From Bacteroidota bacterium (GTDB taxonomy: Bacteria; Bacteroidota; Bacteroidia; Chitinophagales; Chitinophagaceae), in contig JAEZDR010000066.1 in the NCBI GenBank assembly GCA_023433265.1, positions 1-7,088 of the forward strand: a stretch of DNA of 7,088 nucleotides, written 5' to 3'. A program made the position numbers and the translations under genes. Position 1 is the first letter of the stretch, and each line of letters opens with the position of its first letter. Shown in pieces: positions 1 to 6,174 of this stretch. The notes under the pieces were generated by a model that saw only the letters and a list, made by a program, of their open reading frames with translations, searched no databases and was not told the origin of the DNA.

Positions 1-96
1 CTTTTTGGTGACTTTTTGGGTCAAGCCAAAAAGTTACCCCGCGCCGGGTAGGCGCTTGCAGCCCATCCATGAGCATCATGTATTTATTGACCGCCC
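1..96 (+). repeat. 96-bp dispersed repeat A, copy 1 (three hairpins)
   Basis: Identical base for base to 443-538. The unit contains three successive inverted repeats. The first is a 13-bp stem (7-19 with 26-38, one G-T pair, loop 20-25). The second is GCGCC 41-45 with GGCGC 51-55 around a GGGTA loop. The third is CATGA 68-72 with TCATG 76-80 around GCA. The CTTTTTGG...CCAAAAAG core is a kind of intergenic palindrome I recognise from Bacteroidota genomes; that is recollection, not a search. The copy begins at the window edge, so its left limit is unknown. Confidence 0.9.
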
Positions 97-117
97 GTCA
101 ACTTAGTTCACCAACAT

Positions 118-180
118 TACAAAAGACAAAGATGTCTCCACTGCGCCCTTCGTTTCTACGGGCTCCGGTAGACGTGACGC
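118..180 (+). repeat. Dispersed repeat B, member 1
   Basis: Bases 118-154 are identical to 4603-4639 (37 bp), and similarity continues to about 180 through a CGGGCTCCGGTAGACGTGAC-like end. The family reads roughly as AGATGTCTCCACTGCGCCC followed by a CG-rich centre and TCGACATGACG. Such repeats ending in GTCGA-ATGAC are common between genes in Bacteroidota. The function is unknown; no open frame is conserved between members. Confidence 0.8.
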
Positions 181-442
181 TACGTGTAGGAGTTTCGTCA
201 TCCAACCGCCGCGCACTCCCGTCTCATCTCCTTCCGTATTCTAAAGCGCTGCCTGACCTGGAGGATCGGCCTAAGAAAAATGCCGTTAAGAAAATGGGCT
301 GTGAGGGCGTAAAAATGAATTCTCCTCAGTGATATTGATAGACCGCATTTGCTGCGATGACTAAAGATGGCAAGCTTGGCGTTAGGCTTATTCATTTTAG
401 CCCGAGCAGCACATTTTTAGGCAATTTTTCTTAAGCCTTGAC

Positions 443-538
443 CTTTTTGGTGACTTTTTGGGTCAAGCCAAAAAGTTACCCCGCGCCGGGTAGGCGCTTG
501 CAGCCCATCCATGAGCATCATGTATTTATTGACCGCCC
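443..538 (+). repeat. 96-bp dispersed repeat A, copy 2 (three hairpins)
   Basis: This is a perfect second copy of 1-96 in the same orientation, offset 442 bases. Its hairpins fall at 449-461/468-480, 483-487/493-497 and 510-514/518-522. Just upstream, CTTGACC at 437-443 is complementary to GGTCAAG at 461-467, so the palindromic end may extend left of the exact copy. Perfect identity suggests recent duplication or conversion. Confidence 0.92.
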
Positions 539-568
539 CTCGTTCCTCGGGCTCCTGTCGATATGACG
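534..568 (+). repeat. Dispersed repeat B, member 2 (right half only)
   Basis: The sequence from CGCCCC through TCGATATGACG matches the right half of the repeat B members at 144-179 and 4630-4664. The left half (AAAGACAAAGATGTCTCCACTG) is missing, so this member is fused directly to the end of repeat A copy 2, sharing CGCCC at 534-538. Confidence 0.65.
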
Positions 569-714
569 CCGTAAAACTCCGTATGCAATCCCGACGCCTC
601 ATCGGGGATCTCACTCCCTCACATTAACATACTTTAACACTCCCACCTGAAATATATCATAGGTTACTACTATAACCCCCTCTACCTTGCCCTAACCTTA
701 AACCCCCAAGGTAT

Positions 715-1011
715 ATGACTTCTTATGAAATCCTCAGCTACCTCAACTCAGACGAAGCAAGGAAAAACAAGTTTGTAAAGCTCACTTTCGTCAACGGAGA
801 AACCATCAAGGTAATTTTCAACCGCAACGACCAAATCAAGGAATTTGCCGACGAAAACCTGTGGATGGTTGTCATGCCCGACAAGTCTGCCAGGATCATG
901 GAATTCAACGGCACCAACCTCCAAAAAATTGTGGCAGATAACACGCCGGTGGTGATAGAAGCAGTGGGTAAAGACAGAGACCACAAGCTGCAAATGGCGG
1001 CGGCAAGGTAA
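715..1011 (+). CDS. Small conserved-looking hypothetical protein (98 aa)
   Basis: I do not recognise this family. The protein is acidic to neutral and soluble-looking, with no signal peptide or membrane segment. Residues 19-37 (KFVKLTFVNGETIKVIFNR) and 50-72 (around WMVVMPDKSARIMEF) look like alternating beta strands with tight turns, suggesting a small beta-barrel or Sm/SH3-like fold; that is inference from the pattern only. The C-terminus is rich in basic and Ala residues (DRDHKLQMAAAR). The coding call rests on an uninterrupted frame, sensible amino-acid composition and base composition unlike the repeat DNA before it. The ATG at 715 follows GGTAT with no Shine-Dalgarno, as is usual in Bacteroidota. 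It appears monocistronic, with 173 bases before the next gene. Frames on the opposite strand (738-1023) are judged shadows. Confidence 0.72.
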   Translation: MTSYEILSYLNSDEARKNKFVKLTFVNGETIKVIFNRNDQIKEFADENLWMVVMPDKSARIMEFNGTNLQKIVADNTPVVIEAVGKDRDHKLQMAAAR

Positions 1012-1125
1012 CACTGCTTCCAATTGGCATCCCGTTAGGTATTATTATCCTGGACAACCTAGGGTCATTGAATGTTCTAACTCAGCGTGTTAGCGCTTTG
1101 TTCCCGAAATTATTGCGGTAAGCCG

Positions 1126-1133
1126 TACATTTG
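1126..1133 (+). promoter_or_regulatory. Candidate Bacteroidota -7 promoter element for the acyltransferase unit
   Basis: TACATTTG fits the TAnnTTTG consensus of the primary sigma factor in this phylum and lies 51 bases before the ATG at 1185. The following GCGCGCC continues a match to the candidate at 4985 (TAYATTTGCGCG in both). A -33 element is not clean: the nearest TTTG (1097-1100) lies 25 bases upstream, longer than the usual spacing of about 19-21. Confidence 0.5.
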
Positions 1134-1184
1134 CGCGCCTGTAAAAAAGGCAAGGTTCCTTGTGCCCATACACAACCCTGATCT

Positions 1185-2636
1185 ATGCTGTTTAACTCAT
1201 TGTCGTTTGCTATCTTTTTTCCGGTAGTTTTTTTCCTGTACTGGTTTGTAGCGAAAAAGAACCTGCGGCATCAAAACATTTTACTGTCAGTAGCAAGCTA
1301 TTATTTCTATGCCTGCTGGGACTGGCGGTTCATGTTCCTCCTTCTTTTCTCAACCATTTTAGACTATTATACCGGCTTACAAATTGAAAAAGCGCCTAAC
1401 CAGAAGATGCGCAAGTTCTGGCTTTGGCTAAGCATCGGTGTAAACCTTGGGTTCCTGGGGTTGTTTAAATACTATAATTTCTTCGTTCAGTCCTTTTCGG
1501 AGTCTGTTTCCTACCTGGGACTTACCATTAATCCCTGGACGTTGGAAGTAATCCTGCCGGTAGGTATTTCGTTTTATACCTTCCATGGTCTCTCGTACGT
1601 GATTGATATTTACAACAAGCGGATTCATGCGGAAAGAAACTACATTGATTACTCGCTGTTTGTGGCTTTTTTCCCGCTGCTTGTCGCTGGTCCCATCGAA
1701 AGGGCAACTCACTTGCTTCCGCAGGTAAAAAAAGAAAGGGTTTTCGAGTACAGCCGTGCAGTAGACGGCATGCGGCAGATCTTATGGGGGCTCTTCAAAA
1801 AGGTTGTCATCGCCGACAACTGCGCCGTGTACGCAAACATGATCTTTGAGAATCCGGGCGACCATTCTGGTAGCACGTTGGTGCTGGGTGCACTCTTCTT
1901 CACTTTCCAGATTTACGGAGACTTTTCGGGTTATTCTGATATTGCGTTAGGAACGGCTCGGCTCCTCGGCTTCGACCTGCTTCGCAATTTTGCCTATCCC
2001 TATTTTTCAAGGGATATTGCTGAATTCTGGCGTCGGTGGCATATTTCCTTATCAAGCTGGTTCAGGGACTATGTATATATACCGCTTGGCGGAAGCAAAG
2101 GCGGCATGTGGATGAAGGTGAGAAACACCTTTATCATTTTTCTTTTGAGCGGGTTCTGGCATGGCGCCAACTGGACTTTTATTATCTGGGGGTTACTGAA
2201 TGCTATTTATTTCTTACCGCTCTTGCTCACCAACAAAAACCGGACACACCTTGGCGTAGTGGCAGAAGGAAGGTCACTGCCAACGCTGAAGGAATTAGGA
2301 GCAATGCTGCTAACTTTCAGTTTGACAGTATTTGCCTGGATATTCTTTAGGGCGGAGAGTGTGGGGCAGGCGTTTGTATTTATAAAAGGTATTTTCTCGC
2401 CATCAATATTTTCAATTCCAGATATTGTTTCAAGATCTGATTTCAAGCAGCTATTTCTGCTGTTAGCTTTTTTTATAGGTATCGAATGGTGGGGAAGATC
2501 TCACAACTATGGACTTGCAAAAATTCAATTCTTTAGCAGATCGATCTATAGAACGACAATTTACGTTGTGCTGTTAACCCTGATACTGTTTTTTGGAAAC
2601 TTCGATGAAAACGAATTTATTTATTTCCAGTTTTAG
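1185..2636 (+). CDS. AlgI-type membrane-bound O-acyltransferase (MBOAT)
   Basis: This 483-aa polytopic inner-membrane protein belongs to the AlgI/DltB/PatA branch of the MBOAT family, which passes acyl groups, usually acetyl, across the membrane to extracellular polysaccharide. Landmarks in order are YYFYACWDWRFM (39-50), LFKYYNFF (93-100), ILPVGISFYTFHGLSYVIDIY (123-143), FFPLLVAGPIER (162-173), FQIYGDFSGYSDIALG (241-256), EFWRRWHISLSSWFRDYVYIP (280-300) and SGFWHGANW (322-330). His326 in FWHG is the expected catalytic histidine, and His286 lies in the RRWH motif. Length and the C-terminal EFIYFQF ending are typical, so the gene looks complete. The stop is one base before the next ATG, so the two are almost certainly cotranscribed. 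The acetylated substrate is unknown; nearby export and uronic-acid genes suggest an acidic exopolysaccharide. Alginate itself is not implied. Confidence 0.95.
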   Translation: MLFNSLSFAIFFPVVFFLYWFVAKKNLRHQNILLSVASYYFYACWDWRFMFLLLFSTILDYYTGLQIEKAPNQKMRKFWLWLSIGVNLGFLGLFKYYNFFVQSFSESVSYLGLTINPWTLEVILPVGISFYTFHGLSYVIDIYNKRIHAERNYIDYSLFVAFFPLLVAGPIERATHLLPQVKKERVFEYSRAVDGMRQILWGLFKKVVIADNCAVYANMIFENPGDHSGSTLVLGALFFTFQIYGDFSGYSDIALGTARLLGFDLLRNFAYPYFSRDIAEFWRRWHISLSSWFRDYVYIPLGGSKGGMWMKVRNTFIIFLLSGFWHGANWTFIIWGLLNAIYFLPLLLTNKNRTHLGVVAEGRSLPTLKELGAMLLTFSLTVFAWIFFRAESVGQAFVFIKGIFSPSIFSIPDIVSRSDFKQLFLLLAFFIGIEWWGRSHNYGLAKIQFFSRSIYRTTIYVVLLTLILFFGNFDENEFIYFQF

Positions 2637-2637
2637 C

Positions 2638-3660
2638 ATGAAAAAGTTTCTAATCAAGTCCTTTGCATACGCTGTCATTTTATTAGCCGTTATCGGTATT
2701 GTAAACTATGTAGGTGATGCGGCTAATATCTTCAAAGAAGGCTTTGAAACAAAGATTGCCGAAATTATCTGCAGAGGTGAAAATGCCACAAACATTAGCA
2801 ACTATGACGAGAGGCTAACTCAACGTGAAATCATAAAATGTAAGTCCTTCGAGAATTTTACAATTGTTCTTGGCTCCTCTCGCACAATGCTTATCAGTAA
2901 TAACTTATTGCAACAAAAAAATGTTTTCAACAGCTCGGTAAGTGGAGCTTCAATTGAAGACTTGATAGCTATTTATCAGATGTACAAAATAAGGAAGCTC
3001 CGACCAGTAAAGGTGATAGTTGGTTGTGATCCTTGGTTATTTAATGAAAACAACGGCCAAACCAGGTGGCGATCCATCAAAGAGTACTATGACATGTCCG
3101 TTGGTGACGATGGCCTAAGTGAAGGGTCAAGCAAAACAGCCCAGCTTATCTCGGTCTCGTATTTCCAGTCGAGCGTGAAAACGCTGTTTAAAAAGACACC
3201 CCTTCCAAAAAACACAAACGTCCCATGTAACGCGATGCTGACAAAATTAATTGATGGATCTATTTGTTATGGGGAAGACTTTCGCAACGCAGGAAAAAAT
3301 GAAGTTGAAGCAAAGGCAGCAAAGTATTTAACAGGTGAAATATACGGTCTGAAAAACTATAGGGAAATCTCTTCCAGGCAATGGGAATTGTTTGACAGTT
3401 TGATCCAATCACTACTCGAACAGAACATAAGAGTGGAATTATTTCTGGCTCCTTACCATCCGAAAGTGATTAAGCATTTTAGGTCTGAGAATAGGATAGT
3501 GTTTGATGTGCAGGACCGTTTAAAAAAGTACGCTAGTAAGATGCGCATATCTTTAAAAGGATCCTTTGACCCTAAGGATGTAGGATTAGAGTCATCGGAC
3601 TTCTATGATGGCATGCACCTAAGAGAGAGTGGTGTAAAGAAAATACTAGACATGCCTTAG
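2638..3660 (+). CDS. Membrane-anchored SGNH-like protein, probable acyltransferase partner
   Basis: I chose the ATG at 2638, one base after the upstream TAG, which gives 340 aa opening MKKFLIKSFAYAVILLAVIG, a good signal anchor. A start at 2593 would overlap the previous gene and add 15 residues before it. The rest should face the periplasm. TIVLGSSRTM (75-84) resembles the SGNH nucleophile block, with Ser81 the likely nucleophile, and FYDGMHLRESG (322-332) supplies an Asp324-x-x-His327 pair as in block V. Proteins of this kind (AlgX, AlgJ, DltD or DUF1574-like) often sit beside MBOAT genes and complete glycan O-acetylation; the role here is inferred. The protein ends only 13 residues after His327, so the C-terminus may be short. 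It is visibly AT-richer than its neighbours (23 G+C of 60 at 2701-2760, against 35 of 60 at 3841-3900 in cutC), hinting at transfer or fast divergence. Confidence 0.8.
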   Translation: MKKFLIKSFAYAVILLAVIGIVNYVGDAANIFKEGFETKIAEIICRGENATNISNYDERLTQREIIKCKSFENFTIVLGSSRTMLISNNLLQQKNVFNSSVSGASIEDLIAIYQMYKIRKLRPVKVIVGCDPWLFNENNGQTRWRSIKEYYDMSVGDDGLSEGSSKTAQLISVSYFQSSVKTLFKKTPLPKNTNVPCNAMLTKLIDGSICYGEDFRNAGKNEVEAKAAKYLTGEIYGLKNYREISSRQWELFDSLIQSLLEQNIRVELFLAPYHPKVIKHFRSENRIVFDVQDRLKKYASKMRISLKGSFDPKDVGLESSDFYDGMHLRESGVKKILDMP

Positions 3661-3708
3661 ACGTACTTGCTTCTCTAATGTAGAACAATATTTAATTATC
3701 GGAATCCT

Positions 3709-4434
3709 ATGCCAGTCCTCTTAGAAATTGCCGCTTTCAACTTAAAGTCAGCCATCGATGCAGCGCAGGCCGGGGCAGACAGGATAGAGCTTTGCGAGAA
3801 CCTGCCTGAAGGCGGCGTCACTCCTTCCTACGGAAGTCTTAAGATTGCCCTGGAAAAGATTGCAGTCCCGGTTTTCCCCATCATCCGCCCCAGGGGAGGC
3901 GATTTCTTTTATGATAGTAACGAGTTCGCCGCATTACTCACCGATGTGAAGCTTTGCCGTGAATTGGGTTTCGGGGGCATCGTAACCGGCGTATTGAAAA
4001 GAAACGGGCAAATTGATAGGGACAGGATGTCCGCAATAGCGGAGGCAGCCGGTGATATGCAACTCACCTGTCACCGGGCTTTCGACAGAGCCCTTGATCC
4101 TTTTGAAGCCCTGGAGAACTTAATAACCCTGGGTTTTCATAGGGTACTCACAAGCGGTCAGCAAAACGAAGCCACAGAGGGAGTCGGTTTAATCAGGGAA
4201 TTAAATAAAACTGCCGGCGGCCGCATCCTCATCATCCCCGGTAGCGGGGTTACCTCAGCCAACATCAAATTCCTGGCAGAAGAAACACAGGTTAAGGAGA
4301 TCCACTCCTCGGCCCGTAAGATGGCACCTTCCCAAATGGATTTCATTCACCCGGTAACCGGATCGCTCAGTACCGTCTCAATTGATGCAGAAGATATTAA
4401 GAAAATGAAACAGGAGTTAACGTCGTTGCGATGA
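3709..4434 (+). CDS. CutC family protein (PF03932), TIM-barrel
   Basis: This 241-aa cytosolic protein is of normal length for CutC. Family hallmarks are present: GADRIELCENLPEGGVTPS (22-40), IIRPRGGDFFY (58-68), GFGGIVTGVL (87-96), CHRAFD (121-126), the LTSG turn (147-150), IIPGSGV (175-181) and EIHSSAR (197-203). CutC was named for copper homeostasis. In E. coli the copper phenotype was later traced to an sRNA made from the same locus, so the biochemical role of the protein remains unsettled. The ATG at 3709 gives the expected MPVLLEIAAFN opening. It lies 48 bases after the SGNH gene with no clear promoter between, so read-through is possible, but no link to polysaccharide is evident. Base composition is GC-richer than the gene before it. 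Confidence 0.95.
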   Translation: MPVLLEIAAFNLKSAIDAAQAGADRIELCENLPEGGVTPSYGSLKIALEKIAVPVFPIIRPRGGDFFYDSNEFAALLTDVKLCRELGFGGIVTGVLKRNGQIDRDRMSAIAEAAGDMQLTCHRAFDRALDPFEALENLITLGFHRVLTSGQQNEATEGVGLIRELNKTAGGRILIIPGSGVTSANIKFLAEETQVKEIHSSARKMAPSQMDFIHPVTGSLSTVSIDAEDIKKMKQELTSLR

Positions 4435-4461
4435 CCCTGCCACAGAATGAAGCAGCCGAAA

Positions 4462-4486
4462 GCTTGTCCGCCCACCGGCGGAAAGC
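4462..4486. repeat. Inverted repeat after cutC, possible terminator
   Basis: GCTT-g-TCCGCC pairs with GGCGGA-AAGC around a CACC loop, giving a 10-bp stem with one bulged G. It lies 28 bases past the cutC stop. There is no T-run after it, so intrinsic termination is uncertain. It may instead be another dispersed palindrome. Confidence 0.55.
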
Positions 4487-4522
4487 AATCTCTGCCTCTT
4501 GGAGCGTGATTAACTACATGCC

Positions 4523-4575
4523 GTCATCTCGACCGCAGCGCGACGCAGGAGCGCGAAGCGGAGAGATCTTTTGCT
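4523..4575 (-). repeat. Dispersed repeat B, member 3 (inverted)
   Basis: It reads GTCATCTCGACCGCAGC through GCGGAGAGATCTTTTGCTC, the reverse complement of the repeat B pattern at 118-180 and 4603-4665, with differences in the CG-rich centre. It faces member 4 across a short spacer. Confidence 0.75.
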
Positions 4576-4602
4576 CTATGATGATGAAGTAAAACTCAGG
4601 CC

Positions 4603-4665
4603 TACAAAAGACAAAGATGTCTCCACTGCGCCCTTCGTTCCTTCGGGGCTTCGGTCGACATGACG
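4603..4665 (+). repeat. Dispersed repeat B, member 4
   Basis: Bases 4603-4639 are identical to 118-154, and the remainder ends CGGTCGACATGACG. It is the best full-length member in the window. With the inverted member at 4523-4575 it makes a long imperfect inverted repeat whose transcript could fold into one large hairpin. Confidence 0.82.
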
Positions 4666-4706
4666 CTGCTAATTACCTGAATTCCATGAAAACTGATTTT
4701 TTGCCC

Positions 4707-4741
4707 GTCCTCTCGCCGGTAGCAGCGGAGAGATCTTTCTC
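4707..4741 (-). repeat. Dispersed repeat B, internally deleted member
   Basis: GTCCTCTCGCC followed by AGCAGCGGAGAGATCTTTCTC keeps both ends of the inverted repeat B pattern but lacks most of the CG-rich centre, giving about 35 bases instead of about 53. Confidence 0.5.
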
Positions 4742-4767
4742 CCATTGATTACGCCTTGTGGTTAGCC

Positions 4768-4800
4768 GTCACGCTGAGCGACAACGAAAAGTCTTTATCC
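4768..4800 (-). repeat. Repeat-like fragment (GTCACGCTGAGCG type)
   Basis: GTCACGCTGAGCGACAACGA followed by AAAGTCTTTATCC resembles the widespread intergenic repeats that begin GTCA-CTGAGCG. It may be a diverged relative of repeat B. There is only one copy in the window, so the call rests on recognition. Confidence 0.35.
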
Positions 4801-4984
4801 CTCAAATACTGACTAAATAACAATAAGCAACAAAAACTTATATTAAGGACGGGAAGTATCCTTTACCGCACTTGCAGCTGGCTGCGCTACGTTCAGCATA
4901 CCGTGCAGGGGCAGCCGCGGGGGGCTTAAATGCCTAAAGCATGTTAAACGGGCGCTATGAACAACCGTTAGTTTATTCATTTTG

Positions 4985-4992
4985 TATATTTG
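4985..4992 (+). promoter_or_regulatory. Candidate Bacteroidota -7 promoter element for the polysaccharide genes
   Basis: TATATTTG is an exact TAnnTTTG match, 78 bases before the epimerase ATG, implying a leader of roughly 70 bases. It continues as GCGCGG, like the element at 1126 (GCGCGC). No good TTTG is present at the expected -33 position, near 4962. Confidence 0.5.
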
Positions 4993-5070
4993 CGCGGCAT
5001 TGAAGACATCTATTAATTAAGAACGCCCATAAATCCGACTCCACTATTAGGTGGACCTTGTTTCAAACTG

Positions 5071-6150
5071 ATGAAAAAAATTCTTGTGACCGGCACCGCC
5101 GGGTTTATCGGTTTCCATCTCGCAAAGCTGCTGTTATCCAAAGATTACGAAGTAGTTGGCCTTGACAACATTAACGACTATTACGACGTAAACCTAAAGT
5201 ATGCCCGTCTTGAGGAGACCGGAATTTCGAAAGCTGCCATTGCTTATAATACGCTGGTGCGCAGTTCAAAACACCCGAAATACACATTTATTCAGCTAGA
5301 CCTTTCAGACAAACAAGCAATCCTTGAGCTGTTCAAGTCGCAACAGTTTGACGGTGTGGTAAACCTAGCTGCACAGGCAGGTGTAAGGTACTCGCTCGAA
5401 AACCCCCATGCCTATACCGAAAGCAATGTTACTGGCTTTTTAAACATCCTGGAAGGTTGCCGGGCTATCAATATAAAGCACCTTGTATATGCAAGTACGA
5501 GCAGTGTGTATGGCCTCAACACCAAAATGCCTTTGAGCCCGCATCAAAATACCGAGCATCCCATGACGTTGTATGCGGCTACCAAGAAAGCAAACGAAAT
5601 GATGGCGCATAGTTACAGCCACCTGTTCGGTTTTCCCACTACCGGCGTTCGCTTCTTCACGGTTTATGGCCCCTGGGGCCGGCCAGATATGGCTTTGTTC
5701 CTTTTTACGAAGGCCATAATGGAAGGAAAACCCATAAAAGTCTTCAACAACGGCGACATGATACGGGACTTCACTTATGTAACTGACATAGCCGAAGGCC
5801 TATCGAGGATATTAGAAAAACCAGCTTCGCCCTCAGCGCAATTCAATGGAAATGAACCAGATAGCTGTATTTCATCAGCCCCTTACCGTATTGTGAATAT
5901 CGGCAACAACAGCCCCGTGGTTTTATCCGAATACATAGAAGCAGCAGAAGCCGCTCTCGGCAAAAAAGCGATAAAAGAGATGCTACCCATGCAGTTAGGC
6001 GATGTTCCTGCAACCAATGCAGATGTAGCCGATCTTGTGCAGGAGTACGGCTACAAACCGGAGGTAAAAGTAAAAGACGGTGTTGCTAACTTCATTAATT
6101 GGTACCTGGAATACTTCCAGCCCGCATCCGCAACGAGTCAAGCCAGCTAA
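5071..6150 (+). CDS. UDP-glucuronate 4-epimerase-like NAD-dependent epimerase
   Basis: This 359-aa extended short-chain dehydrogenase should interconvert UDP-glucuronate and UDP-galacturonate in the cytosol (CapI/WbnF/LspL type, EC 5.1.3.6). The N-terminal Rossmann motif GTAGFIG is at 8-14. It is followed by GLDNINDYYDVNLKYARL (30-47), a segment characteristic of this subgroup rather than of GalE. NLAAQAGVRYS (98-108) and ASTSSVYG (141-148) follow, and the catalytic pair is Tyr168-x-x-x-Lys172 (YAATK). VRFFTVYGPWGRPDMALF (193-210) and LPMQLGDVPATNADV (305-319) shape the substrate side. Length is slightly above the usual 330-345 because of a Ser/Ala-rich tail and an insert near 250-270. The ATG at 5071 gives a proper MKKILVTG opening. 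It leads a probable operon with the export lipoprotein 24 bases downstream. Exact sugar specificity is inferred from motifs. Confidence 0.92.
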   Translation: MKKILVTGTAGFIGFHLAKLLLSKDYEVVGLDNINDYYDVNLKYARLEETGISKAAIAYNTLVRSSKHPKYTFIQLDLSDKQAILELFKSQQFDGVVNLAAQAGVRYSLENPHAYTESNVTGFLNILEGCRAINIKHLVYASTSSVYGLNTKMPLSPHQNTEHPMTLYAATKKANEMMAHSYSHLFGFPTTGVRFFTVYGPWGRPDMALFLFTKAIMEGKPIKVFNNGDMIRDFTYVTDIAEGLSRILEKPASPSAQFNGNEPDSCISSAPYRIVNIGNNSPVVLSEYIEAAEAALGKKAIKEMLPMQLGDVPATNADVADLVQEYGYKPEVKVKDGVANFINWYLEYFQPASATSQAS

Positions 6151-6174
6151 ACAGTTATTTTGATCTGATAGAAA

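Larger units (their letters stand above)
1..714. other. Gene-free, repeat-rich stretch
   Basis: No convincing gene is visible here. Short open frames exist (69-332 on +, 198-395 and 417-614 on -), but they run through repeat DNA, resemble no family I know and start inside or overlap the repeat copies. The stretch holds two identical 96-bp repeats and two members of a second dispersed repeat family, listed separately. Positions 181-442 and 569-714 show nothing I can assign. A weak 5-bp inverted repeat (ACCTT 695-699, AAGGT 708-712) sits just before the ATG at 715. I see no TAnnTTTG promoter for the 715 gene. Confidence 0.7.
4435..5070. other. Gene-free stretch of repeat remnants with a promoter near its end
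   Basis: No coding frame of note is present. From 4462 to about 4800 the DNA is a patchwork of inverted and dispersed repeats, listed separately. Positions 4801-4960 are unassigned; a GC-rich part (4868-4920) contains GGCTGC 4880-4885 complementary to GCAGCC 4911-4916, too far apart to call a structure with confidence. The last 90 bases hold a promoter-like element and the leader of the epimerase gene. Confidence 0.7.

Noticed and set aside
69..332. Open frame of 87 codons on the + strand
   Set aside because: It begins inside repeat A, crosses repeat B and has no family resemblance; the composition is that of noncoding DNA.
1..568. Possible CRISPR array from the repeats at 1-96 and 443-538
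   Set aside because: There are only two copies, each 96 bp and 346 bp apart, with no regular spacers and no cas genes.
198..614. Two small open frames on the - strand (198-395 and 417-614)
   Set aside because: The second overlaps repeat A copy 2 and repeat B, and the first has no recognisable domain. Both are best read as chance frames.
1077..1093. Inverted repeat CTAAC/GTTAG before the acyltransferase promoter
   Set aside because: The stem is only 5 bp with a 7-base loop and no T-run, so it could easily be chance; not called an operator or terminator.
2036..2350. 104-codon frame inside the acyltransferase gene
   Set aside because: It lies wholly within a strongly supported MBOAT coding sequence, in another frame, and resembles nothing.
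2593..2637. Upstream ATG start for the SGNH-like gene
   Set aside because: It would overlap the acyltransferase gene by 44 bases and put 15 polar residues before the hydrophobic anchor. ATG 2638 gives a standard signal-anchor start one base after the stop.
4841..4960. Possible riboswitch or structured RNA in the GC-rich part before the epimerase
   Set aside because: The complementary segments are short and distant, no known aptamer motif is recognised, and the region lies upstream of the candidate promoter.
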